NCBI GenBank assembly: GCA_011033025.1
Contig: WFMF01000583.1
Span: forward strand, 1-64,000
DNA: 64,000 nt
Origin: Beroe forskalii
Taxonomy: Eukaryota; Ctenophora; Nuda; Beroida; Beroidae
Reading direction: 5' to 3'
In this document: positions 54,401 to 62,796 of the stretch, in pieces
Layout of the letters: each line of letters begins with the position of its first letter
Position numbering within the stretch: position 1 is the first letter of the stretch
Position numbers and translations under genes: made by a program
The notes under the pieces: generated by a model
What the model was told of the DNA's origin: nothing
The model's database searches: none
What the model saw: only the letters and a program-made list of their open reading frames with translations

Positions 54401-57400
54401 CCTGATGAGGTTTTTATAAATTGCTACAAATTATGCTGAAATTCAAGCTTAGAAAACATACTCTTCATGATCAATATTCGAATATGTACGATACGTACAT
54501 TGTACAACACAGAATGGGTCCAGTATGAACAATGTACATTGTACAATGTGCATTGTATATCTAAAGCTCCCATTCTTACATGCGCTGCGTTTAATGTACG
54601 ATGACTTATGAAATGAACTGCGCGTGAAGTTATTAACGGCTCAAGCTGAGAAAGAGAACTCACACATGATCCAATAATTTACCATTGAACACAAGTTACG
54701 TTCATTATACAGTACATAAACCCCCATAAACCCCCAAAAATTTAACCCCCATTTGCCTTTTTCGATATCCACTTGGGGGTTTATGGGGGTTTAATTTTCC
54801 AGAAAAAGGTCGAAAATCTTCAATGAAAATTGGTACCATTTCAAAATAAAAATCGTCAACAAAAAATGGTACCATTTCAGAAAAGGCTTGAAAATCGCCA
54901 ACAAAAAATGGTACCATTTCAAAAAAGGGTCTAAGATTGTCAACAAAAAAATGGTACCATTTCGTGGTACCATTTTAGATAGGTTCGAAAATGCGCAACA
55001 GAAAATGGTACCATTTCAAAAAAGGCTTGAAAATCGCTGAAAAAATGAAACCATTTCAGAAAAGGGTCGAAATTCATCAACAAAAATGGTACCATTTAAA
55101 AAAGAGGCCAAAAATCGTCAACAAAAAATGGTACCATTCCGTAAAATGCCAAAAATCGTGAACAAAATCAGTCATAAAACAGCAAAATTTAACTAAATTA
55201 AGCCCCCATAAACCCCCAAAAATTAAACCCCCATTTGCCATTTTTCGATATCCACCGGGGGTTTATGGGGGTTGGCCCCCCCCTATACATTATTGGACGA
55301 CTATCAAAATACACTTCTAAATGAAGACCAGATTGATGAGTTGTGTCGTCATGAAAGTGATTGAATCTCGGAGATTCTGAGGCCTACGACCGGCAATGAC
55401 GTCACAGTTAAAATAGATCTACTTTGCATAATTTACCATATTATACTTCCGTATATGCTCGTCTTTTAGAGGAGACAATCACAGTGACGATCAGGCAATA
55501 AGCCGGTATTACGCAAAACATCAAAACAGCGCGTCGTCATATATAGTAAACTAGTAAAGGGACTTGACATCTTCTCACTTCGAGAGCCGGGCACGTAACG
55601 CCCGAGTCGTGTGAGGGCGTTGCACGGCTATCAAAGTTCTTATAATGCTCGACAGATTGAGGTACGGTACCTGGTGCGGGCGTGGTGGAGGCGGGGGCTG
55701 ACTCGGAGTTGGGACTGTCCACTGAGATGGCTTCAGGTTGGGGGGTCCGCACTTCAGAGGGCCCTGGATCTGTAGGGGAGGGAGGGGATGATGTACTTGA
55801 TATACAATATCATAATGAGCTTATTGATATATTTTCTCTCTTCCAAAACTTCCAGAGTTCAAGTTAACGAACGTAGATGGGGGAAAATATTAGTGACTGT
55901 TAATTTGACAGTTTAATGAATAGTGATATCTCGGAATTCAGCAAGACTAAAACCGTTTAAACTTGCACAATATCAACAGCTAGTAGCTTTCTATTCTCAA
56001 TTCAATATTTGATTAAAAACCTGGTTTATTCGACAACGCTTTCCACGAGCCATCGGGAAACACTTCGATTTCCTCAGCCTCGAATGTCTGGGTAACGATT
56101 AGTTTGAAGAACGCGTCAATAGCCAGGGTCTGATACTTGGCTGGTCCGTCACATACCGGACACTGCCACGTGGCTTTCCGCTCGTTCATCTGCCGGAGGG
56201 GGAGAGGGTGGTTATATTTGCGACAGTGTCTGATTGTGACAGTGTGTGAGTGTTTAAGAGTGACACTGTGGGAGTGTGACACTGTGTGAGAGTGACGCTG
56301 TGTTAGAGTGACGCTGTGTGAGAGTGACACTGTGTGGGAGTGACACTGTGTGAGAGTGACACTGTGTGGGAGTGGCGCTGTGTGGGAGTGACACAGTGTG
56401 AGAGTGACACTGTGTGGGAGTGACACTGTGTGGGAGTGACACTGTGTGGGAGTGACACTGTGTGGGAGTGGCGCTGTTTGGGAGTGACACAGTGTGAGAG
56501 TGACACAGTGTGAGAGTGACACTGTGTGGGAGTGGCGCTGTGTGAGAGTGACACTGTGTGGGAGTGACACTGTGTGAGAGTGACACTGTGTGGGAGTGAC
56601 ACTGTGTGGGAGTGACACTGTGTGGGAGTGGCGCTGTGTGGGAGTGACACAGTGTGAGAGTGACACTGTGTGGGAGTGACACTGTGTGGGAGTGACACTG
56701 TGTGGGAGTGACACTGTGTGGGAGTGGCGCTGTTTGGGAGTGACACAGTGTGAGAGTGACACAGTGTGAGAGTGACACTGTGTGGGAGTGACACTGTGTG
56801 GGAGTGACACTGTGTGGGAGTGACACTGTGTGGGAGTGGCGCTGTTTGGGAGTGACACTGTGTGGGAGTGACACTGTGTGAGAGTGACACTGTGTGGGAG
56901 TGACACTGTGTGGGAGTGTGGCGCTGTGTGGGAGTGACACAGTGTGAGAGTGACACTGTGGGGTGACACTGTGTGGGAGTGACACTGTGTGGGAGTGACA
57001 CTGTGTGGGAGTGGCGCTGTTTGGGAGACACAGTGTGAGAGTGACACTGTGTGGGAGTGACACTGTGTGGGAGTGGCGCTGTTTGGGAGTGACACAGTGT
57101 GAGAGTGACACAGTGTGAGAGTGACACTGTGTGAGAGTGACGATGTGTGGGAGTGACACTGTGTGAGAGTGACACTGTTCGTTTGACGCAGTTTGAAGCA
57201 TCGAAGCACGGTTTCATCTGTAAGAATATTGAAGCATCGAAGCACTGGAGATGACTACACGTCGTGGGTCTGCAAGGGATCTGGATGCGAGCTTTACTGA
57301 GGGGACATAACAGGGATACTCGAAGACTGGTTGTGGCTATTTCGTTATCATCACACGATAACTTCTCTTTTATCAGAGCCTGGAATAGGGCTGTTATTTA

Positions 57401-60400
57401 TGCTTTGAAAACAAATGATTTTAGTATTAAAACGCGCTCAATTTGATACTGTAACTTCAAAAGTGTATTTCACTTGTGAAATTAAAACTTAAACGTGTTG
57501 AACATGGAAAATGTAGAACAAAAACTTGTGAAAGTTAATTTTCTCTACCTTGCTGTGATCTACGTTTCTGATGTGTTTTTTGAGCCGGTCTAAGAGGATC
57601 TGGGAGTTGTGTTGTCGCACTAATCGCACCACGATGCAGTGTCGCTGTCCGTAGTTCGCTGCCCATGTCACGTTCAGCACGTTGGGGTAAGCACTACTCA
57701 AACGACAGTGCCCCGTTATGTCGATAGGGTTGGAAGGGGGACGCTTCACATTCGAACTCTGTGGTTCTTGGAACTGAAATGGGAGCCTGCGTTGAAAGAA
57801 ACGTATAACTCAAACCTATTTAGTATTTTCATCTGAGAAATTAAAAAGAGACGATCATTATCAATCGATAAAAGATCAAGATGTCCAGAGATCTAACAAT
57901 TTCATTGACAGGTAGCAATACACGTAACATACACTGAAGGCCTGGTTGCCGTTGACTTTGAGAGCGCAGAAGGCTGGGAAATGGTCGGCCTGCTCGCAGC
58001 TGGTTTCCAGGAGGCAGAGACGGACCTGGATCTGGACCATGTAGTTGTACGACATCACGTTGCCACCCTGCATGGGCTGCATCGTCCTGGGATGGGAGGG
58101 GTATTATGTTCATGAGAATAATATTATCGTGTGATCAGTGATGGCTACAGTGCCTGATTCCACAATTCTTACATCCACTACTATCTTTTTGTTCTACACC
58201 TAAAAATTTTTGAGAGAAGTGGAAATGACCGCCGAGAAGAAGTCAAGGGGGTTGCATAGCTCGAAAAGTGAGAAGATATTAGTTGTTATAGTTATAATTG
58301 ACAGTGTGGACTGTGGTTGTTCCACTTCATTGTATCGGACCAAGCCGAGAAATATTGGTTGATGATATCACGATCAACTGGCTGATAAGAAAAAGGAACC
58401 TGCCAATTTTTTGAAAGCAATGACAACTAACAATTACTGAAACTAGACTTTAGTGGAGGTAAGGCTTGATAATTATGTCTAGCCGTACCTGCTATCGTAT
58501 ATAGCTTGAACTTGACGCTGACTGAGGTAGAAAGGAAGGGCTGTTTCTTGGTAGCGGCTGGGACCGTGGTCCACTAAACTGGTGGGTTTGATGAGGACAT
58601 CCATTTCCTCGTAGAAAGGTAGGTCTTTGAACGTGACATCTGGTAACACTGGTACTTGTTGCTGAGGAAATGAGGAATGGGTGGGTATTAATCATAGGAA
58701 CATAAATTGGTACATTTATTTCTACCTACGTACTAAAGTACAAAGGTGCTATCGCTAAATTAGAATTGAGTGAAATTCATCATGACTCCCATGACGTAAA
58801 GTGAACTTTTGCGTTTTTACGGATACTCACTTCATCCCATTCCAATGTTCGTGGATGTTTCCTGAAATCATGGTATAAATTCCATAATATTGTGAGTGAT
58901 GGCTCCAATCCCAAGTCATCTCTCCAATCTTCAAGATCGGTGTAAAAACCATGCCGTTCTTTTATCTTTTTGAATTTACGCTCCTGTTCTTTTTCAAATC
59001 TTTTCTGTCGGGTCCTATCATCAATAATGACTTTCTTACTTTCTGACTTTGCCCTATACTTTCTCCCTTCTTGATTTTCATGATACCTCCTACTGCTTCT
59101 GGCTGTGTCGCACTGTCTTTTCCATTTTAATTCATTATCAGACATTTTGGTCCACGTTTTTCGCTTCCTCTCTTTATCTCTATCTAGGCGTTTTATATAT
59201 TCATCTTTCGTTTCGTTGCTACAGGTCAACTTCCACCTTCTTTTATTAAATGCATTCTTATCATAACTCGACAGCGAGTTATACCTGACCCGTTTGTTCT
59301 CTCTATCTTTTTCTCGCCTTCTTTCCTTTTGATGATATGTTTCTCTCTCTGATCTGTACATCCTCTGATAATTCCTATTATATTCTCGACGCTTTAAGTT
59401 CTCATCTTCCTTATATGCTAGACTTTTATTGGTGTTTGCCATAATATTGATAATAAAGATGAATAAAGTACAATAGGTACAAATTCAAATGTAAATGAAA
59501 AGCAGGCTAACAATAGGAGTACTTTCACTCTTGTTTTTTCATTAATGAAGTCAGGCGGATATTTTTACTCCTTTAGAAATTTACTCGCCATAAAATAATT
59601 TGAATGAAAATCATATTTCTACATTTTTACTAGCACGCCCAGTGGCCTGCCAGTTTTGATATGAAATATGGATTGAATAAGGTCTTTGAATTTAATCAGA
59701 AATAGGACGTGTAGAGTGGTAACGAACGTCTCCAATTGTAACGATTAAAACGTCGTGTTCTTGTGATATTTCAATAAATATATCATTCATCATAGTCATA
59801 CATTCTCAAATTTGATTGTATGACTATGATGAACGATATATTCATTGAAATATCAGAAGAACAAGACGTTTTAATTGTTACAATTGAAGATGTAACCATT
59901 GTACTCGTCCTATTTCTGATTAAATTGACGAAGAAATCCCTATTCTACACACCATGTCTTTGAATTTGCGATTAAATAACGTCCAAAAATTTCATGTCCA
60001 CACATGTTATTTAGGAAGGGTGGCAAAGTGTTCATGATCCGAAATGCTCCATCAATGTTTCCAGTATAGTAGCATATGATACGCTAATCTAACAGTGCGT
60101 GGTAATACCATTGCATTAATTGTATGAGGAGAAGCCGAGTGTTGATTAGTACACTTATTGGCTCGAGGCGTCAGCCGAGTGCAATTAGTGCACCAGTATC
60201 ACTTCCGTGGCGTTAGATGAGCGTATTGTATACTCTTAAAAAAATGATTGCACAGTAGTAATAAGTAATGCACACGGGAGTGCAACTGGTACAATAATAT
60301 TTATCGAATGATACATTTTTCCAACAATTTTGCACAAACTTCATTGTATTCCGCCATCCATTTCCCAAAACTAGTCCAGTGTGCTCTTAATTTGCTCGTC

Positions 60401-62785
60401 CAATAATTTTATGAAGTGTAAACTAGAAGAATACTCAGGTCTTATATAATTGGATATAACAAGATTTTTCTGAGCAGTGAGTTGGCTATACCCACTTTGT
60501 CAGAGGGGGTATCTGTAGAGGGAGGAAAGGTGGTGCTGGAGAGAGATTTACTGGACTTAGAGGGGGGTTCTGGAGTGGGGGTTGTGGCTGCGGTGGGGGA
60601 CGCTGCTTCGCTGTCTTTTTCATCTGCAGGATGATAAGATATCGTATAAATTATCAAAATGCAGCTGTAACCACTTACCATTAAAGTATCATGTAACGTA
60701 GCGAAATGACACTAATTTTTATGGGAGAAATAAACAAATAATAATATCAGATATTGATAATTATAACAGTATAACTGTTCAAGGCAACTAAAGCTGTAAC
60801 TGAAAATTCTTAAAATGGAAATGGAACAATTGAAAGCATAGATATTTAGGTGAAAAACTGACCTGATGAATTCGATAAAGGAACACAGCTAGAATCCTGT
60901 GTACCACCCACTATTTGCATCTGTCTACTTGGGTACCTTCTATTGTATAAATCACGTATAGATGAGGCGACTTTACAATCCTTGGATACATCATTTATGT
61001 TCTTGACAAGGTAAAGTGCCCGAGCAAGTAGCTCCTGTTTTCTACCAACACGAGATCGGTTACACATGTTCATCAGCTGTTGGAGTTCTTGAACACGGAA
61101 ATTTGTCACCATTCTCTGAAAGAAAGTTAGAGGAATAGTTTTCCAATTAAAAATGGAACTATTAAGATTTAGAAAACCAAGTATGGTCTATTTGTAACAA
61201 GAAGCATCAAGATTATTTCAATTGCTCAATTGTGAAGCTGCTGCTGATTAGGGATCGTTCACATATTACGTAATCAATTTTTGGCCGATTTCAACCCCCC
61301 CCTCCCCCTCGTAATCAAGTTTACAGTAGTTGAATTTGTTACAATAACATGTAACGTAATCATTGGGAAACCCCCTCCCCCCTCTTGGTGATTACGTAAT
61401 ATGTGAACGATCCCTTATGAAACAACTGGCATTGGCTTCAGCTAACTTTGGCCTTTGTTTAGACTTTACTCTTACATATCTACCTATTTGATCAGAAATT
61501 GACTTATTAAGTAGCATTAATTTGGAAAAATTTTAAGCTGTTTTCCCAAATTTTGATGCATCTACTTTGTGAAAATAGATTTAAAGATCAATTCAGGGAC
61601 TATTGCAGTAAGGGACTAAGGGACTGATAAAGAGGTGCAATTTGCTGAGCTTGCATGTTTACTTTTGCCAAATTAACATGGAAATTGGATGAATGAAGAG
61701 AATAATAGTGGTCTATATTGATCTATCTACACACAGCATGGTGCACACTGCACAGTGCAAACATGTGTAAGTGTCAAAATGATCAAATTAATACTAATGG
61801 GAAAATTTTCTCCAATTAAACTTTGATTTCAACTTTGGTAAAATATGATGGGTCTTGTTAGCAGGACGGGGCATGAAAAGTTTCTCCCCTGTGTGTGGTT
61901 CATTTTGACTTGCTCAGACATAGAATGATCCAATTGGTTGATATTGTTGCCATCAAGAAAAATTTGACTTTCTTGAAAGCTGAGCACCCTGCTGGCCAAA
62001 TATCCAAAGCTTTAATTTTGGGGAGTTCTAACTTTGCAAATTTATGTAACATATGTCTTTCAGTGACAACTTTCAGAGTTCACTTTAAGTTTAAAAAAGC
62101 TCCCAAGACAAATAACAAACTTGGATTGTATAAGGATAACCATGCTTTCTTGGAGCAAAAAAGATACAGGCCCATATTACTAATAATAATGATAATGATT
62201 AAGAGAAAGAAATTTTAGAGAAAGAAATTTATTTTTTATCAACATTACAATACATTTAAAATACAAAGAACACTACTTTAAAGTTAACTTATACTCAGCA
62301 GTATAAATATATGGCAGTGAAATTTAATTTTGAATGAAAGGCACCTGCATTGTTCCCTGTTGATCAAATAAACTGATCAAATGATGAACACACACAATTG
62401 CTTGCACATGCCATTTTGGGCAGACATCAATGTAAGAGAACATTGTGCAATCGGTCCATTTGATCAGTGGGGAATGATGAAACCATCATAGAAGGTTCTT
62501 AGGAGGCTTAGGTGGTTTCATCGTTCTGCATCGATTGAATGGACTGATCAAATGAAAAACACACACAATGCACTTTTATGATGACTTCCCTGCAAAACAG
62601 TAAGCACAAGCAATTCTGTGCATTTTTCATTTGATCAATTCATTTGATTGATGCTGAATGATGCTGGTGCCTTATTCTCACTCTTTGGATTTCTACTCAA
62701 ATTCTTCTATAACAAAACTTACCCTCAAGACCTCCCTTTCAATTTGTTGACTATTACTACTTTGTCTCTTATCAGAGTTATTCAT
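45191..62785 (-). CDS. PIAS: PIAS-family SUMO E3 ligase (SP-RING), spliced gene
   Basis: Coding exons in order: 62785-62723, 61115-60863, 60623-60496, 58661-58489, 58086-57933, 57773-57549, 57379-57218, 56189-56021, 55769-55671, 48566-48491, a doubtful one near 48330-48250, 45704-45655 and 45442-45191 (TGA). Domains in order: SAP (DNA/chromatin binding), PINIT, SP-RING zinc finger, SUMO-interacting motif [11 protein letters not shown], and a Ser/Gln/Ala-rich tail. PIAS proteins act in the nucleus, binding the SUMO-E2 and directing SUMO onto transcription regulators including STATs. Codon phases agree at every junction except after 48491, where an exon seems missing, and at the SP-RING intron, whose donor is not GT. 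Visible coding is about 600 residues, normal for the family. One gene in place of the four vertebrate paralogues is expected in an invertebrate. Confidence 0.93.
45655..45704 (-). CDS. PIAS: PIAS small exon
   Basis: Acceptor CGCTTGCAG, donor GAT/GTGAGT, 50 bases. Encodes [16 protein letters not shown], which runs in phase into the last exon. It needs one base of a codon from an upstream exon. Confidence 0.7.
45775..45935. repeat. 18-bp tandem repeat, AAAAAGGAGATAATCGCC
   Basis: About seven units in a PIAS intron. No coding capacity. Confidence 0.75.
46105..46480. repeat. Inverted repeat in a PIAS intron
   Basis: GTAGATGTTCTAGC...ATTGTCATGATTCTACATG (46109-46150) is inverted at 46430-46475. 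It is probably a MITE; no ORF. Confidence 0.6.
46611..48249. other. PIAS intron with dispersed repeat
   Basis: 46645-46765 matches the complement of 43330-43460. 47585-47655 has the phrase CAAACAGAACATGGCAGGT twice. ORFs here lack motifs. No exon was identified, although at least one is needed to bridge the phase. Confidence 0.45.
48250..48330 (-). CDS. PIAS: Possible PIAS exon after the SIM
   Basis: Acceptor TTAATTTCAG in the right phase gives [20 protein letters not shown] and more, a plausible disordered segment. No donor in the phase needed by the next exon (45704) was found, so the end is a guess and part of the region may be missing or erroneous. Confidence 0.3.
48491..48566 (-). CDS. 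PIAS: PIAS exon with SUMO-interacting motif
   Basis: Acceptor CCTTTACAG, donor [24 protein letters not shown] is a hydrophobic V-I-D-I-L core plus acidic tail, the standard SIM placed after the SP-RING in PIAS proteins. Confidence 0.9.
48885..49150. repeat. Irregular tandem repeat, TGTACAGTGAACATTAGACTATCC
   Basis: About eight units of 24-35 bases in a PIAS intron. Confidence 0.7.
49638..49732. repeat. Near-perfect hairpin with CGCCTATTTATTTTGAGC arms
   Basis: ACGACCGCCTATTTATTTTG pairs with CAAAATAAATAGGCGATCGT around TCTCTTTACGTCGTAAAGGGA. A partial arm recurs at 49780. It is likely a small MITE. 49850-51600 shows nothing further apart from TGTACATTG-rich stretches. Confidence 0.7.
51628..51735 (+). 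promoter_or_regulatory. Candidate core promoter: CCAAT, CArG and TATA boxes
   Basis: Inverted CCAAT boxes (CTCATTGGCT about 51628-51637, GATTGGAC about 51662) precede a perfect CArG box CCTTATAAGG (51700-51709, the serum-response-factor site) and TATATATTTT (51721-51730). A start site about 51750 would precede ATG 51774. Opposite strand to PIAS. Confidence 0.45.
51774..53391 (+). CDS. Candidate small spliced gene inside a PIAS intron
   Basis: ATG GAG / GTAAGT (51774-51779), exon 53002-53058 (acceptor TTTATTTAG, donor CCG/GTAAGC) and exon 53317-53396 (acceptor TATGCAG, donor CCAG/GTAACT). Splicing in phase 0 gives a 45-residue protein, [14 protein letters not shown]...TIPRSP then [15 protein letters not shown], with a TAA at 53389-53391. 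The third exon is also open in another frame through to its donor ([20 protein letters not shown]), so a longer protein with a different start is possible. Product not recognised. Support is four good splice sites and a promoter-like cluster; no homologue can be named. Confidence 0.35.
53400..54420. other. PIAS intron; short ORFs on both strands without motifs
   Basis: A + strand frame at 53797-54033 overlaps a hairpin GAAAAGCACAGCCTTGAGCTGTGCTTTTC at about 54016-54044. No protein family was recognised. Confidence 0.35.
54718..55277. repeat. KpnI-site repeat flanked by CCCCCATAAACCCCC hairpin units
   Basis: Two direct copies (54718-54792, 55199-55275) of an about 75-base unit that folds on itself, CCCCCATAAACCCCC with GGGGGTTTATGGGGG, enclose about nine 35-45 base units containing the palindrome AAATGGTACCATTT. 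Confidence 0.8.
55671..55769 (-). CDS. PIAS: PIAS exon, Pro/Ser-rich
   Basis: Acceptor CCCCTACAG, donor ACCAG/GTACCG. Encodes [20 protein letters not shown] and an Ala/Thr/Pro stretch. It joins in phase to the SP-RING exon and to the SUMO-interacting-motif exon. Confidence 0.8.
56021..56189 (-). CDS. PIAS: PIAS exon, second half of SP-RING
   Basis: Acceptor CTCCGGCAG, donor ACCAG/GTTTTT (weak). [20 protein letters not shown] supplies the C-P-V-C zinc ligands, then [13 protein letters not shown] and [14 protein letters not shown], as in the end of the PIAS SP-RING and its C-terminal extension. Confidence 0.94.
56222..57178. repeat. 16-bp minisatellite inside the SP-RING intron
   Basis: About 59 units of GTGTGGGAGTGACACT with variants GAGAGTGACAC and GAGTGGCGCTGTTT. 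Three long minus-strand ORFs across it are repeat translations. It makes up nearly the whole intron between the two SP-RING exons. Confidence 0.92.
57218..57379 (-). CDS. PIAS: PIAS exon, first half of SP-RING
   Basis: Acceptor CTATTCCAG, 54 codons. [43 protein letters not shown] give the first Cys and His zinc ligands of the SP-RING. The exon must end at CAG 57218, but ATGAAACC, not GT, follows. A 16-base exon piece, TGCTTCGATGCTTCAA, is repeated just beyond the end (about 57194). Confidence 0.9.
57549..57773 (-). CDS. PIAS: PIAS exon, PINIT motif
   Basis: Acceptor CATTTCAG, donor AAG/GTAGAG, 75 codons. The eponymous motif appears as P-I-D-I-T in place of [25 protein letters not shown] and [16 protein letters not shown] are canonical. 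Confidence 0.94.
57933..58086 (-). CDS. PIAS: PIAS exon, PINIT core
   Basis: Acceptor CATCCCAG, donor [32 protein letters not shown] and [11 protein letters not shown] match VQ-RFCLSETSC-Q-DHFP--VKVNGK. Confidence 0.93.
58489..58661 (-). CDS. PIAS: PIAS exon, start of PINIT domain
   Basis: Acceptor TTTCCTCAG, donor [42 protein letters not shown] and [11 protein letters not shown] match the LPFYD-LIKPTSL...F-LTPQQVQ block of PIAS. Confidence 0.93.
58780..59442 (-). CDS. Unrecognised basic 220-residue ORF in a PIAS intron
   Basis: A continuous frame from ATG 59442 to a stop at 58780, on the PIAS strand between exons 60496 and 58661. Very rich in Arg, Lys and Glu ([29 protein letters not shown]), probably charged helices or coiled coil, then [20 protein letters not shown] near the C-terminus. 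No domain could be named; the charged repeats loosely recall N-termini of some transposon replication proteins, which is only an impression. An intact 220-codon frame in AT-rich intron DNA is unlikely by chance, so it is a nested intronless gene or a recently inserted element. Confidence 0.5.
   Translation of the reverse strand: MANTNKSLAYKEDENLKRREYNRNYQRMYRSERETYHQKERRREKDRENKRVRYNSLSSYDKNAFNKRRWKLTCSNETKDEYIKRLDRDKERKRKTWTKMSDNELKWKRQCDTARSSRRYHENQEGRKYRAKSESKKVIIDDRTRQKRFEKEQERKFKKIKERHGFYTDLEDWRDDLGLEPSLTILWNLYHDFRKHPRTLEWDEVSIRKNAKVHFTSWES
59690..59945. repeat. Hairpin of the 26242-26460 repeat family
   Basis: About 115-base arms (59690-59809 and 59814-59945) are inverted copies with roughly 90% match by eye. 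Each resembles 26290-26450. The right arm keeps the [12 protein letters not shown] frame up to the FYTP end. Confidence 0.8.
59946..60440. other. PIAS intron, possible MITE
   Basis: Around 60130-60300 GCCGAGTG occurs twice and phrases with GTGCAACT/ATTAGTGCACC are loosely inverted. No clear ends or gene. Confidence 0.3.
60496..60623 (-). CDS. PIAS: PIAS exon, Ser/Pro/Thr linker
   Basis: Acceptor CATCCTGCAG, donor ACAAA/GTGGGT. Encodes [20 protein letters not shown] and a Ser/Thr-rich stretch. The phase is right on both sides; composition suggests a disordered linker between SAP and PINIT. Confidence 0.75.
60863..61115 (-). CDS. PIAS: PIAS exon with SAP domain
   Basis: Acceptor CTTTCTTTCAG, donor [31 protein letters not shown] and [15 protein letters not shown] match the SAP helix-extended-helix, with the LQ-LL and GRK-ELL pattern; [10 protein letters not shown] closes it. 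Confidence 0.92.
61251..61414. mobile_element. 164-bp MITE with 24-bp TIRs and TTA target duplication
   Basis: GGGATCGTTCACATATTACG (extended by TAAT) and its complement ending at 61414 are flanked by TTA (61248-61250, 61415-61417). A 3-bp TTA duplication is the usual target of PIF/Harbinger-type elements. Central C-runs and C-rich complement. Lies in the intron before the SAP exon. Confidence 0.8.
61418..62337. other. PIAS first intron
   Basis: AT-rich. A 107-codon + strand frame at 61895-62218 has no motif and begins in ordinary-looking intron; not called as a gene. The phrase AGAGAAAGAAATTT is duplicated at 62200-62230. Confidence 0.4.
62338..62673. repeat. MITE-like inverted repeat, AAGGCACC ends
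   Basis: AAGGCACCTGCATT (about 62339) and AATGATGCTGGTGCCTT (about 62671) are inverted. The interior has inverted TGATCAAATG and a TGATGAAACCA...TGGTTTCATCG hairpin. Confidence 0.6.
62723..62785 (-). CDS. PIAS: PIAS first coding exon
   Basis: ATG with 21 codons ([10 protein letters not shown]...EREVLR), donor AGG/GTAAGT. An acceptor CCTATAG just upstream (62798) means the 5' UTR continues in another exon. The join gives [17 protein letters not shown], matching the KQMVMSLRVSELQ start of other PIAS proteins. Confidence 0.82.
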
Positions 62786-62796
62786 GTCAGCAAATC

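Noticed and set aside
56013-57245. Three long minus-strand ORFs (304-410 codons) rich in His, Ser, Thr and Val
   Set aside because: They are three frames of the 16-bp minisatellite, 16 not being a multiple of three; only the last 56 codons of the longest belong to the PIAS SP-RING exon.
61895-62218. 107-codon ORF as a nested gene
   Set aside because: No motif, no promoter signs and AT-rich composition like the rest of the intron; chance is likely.
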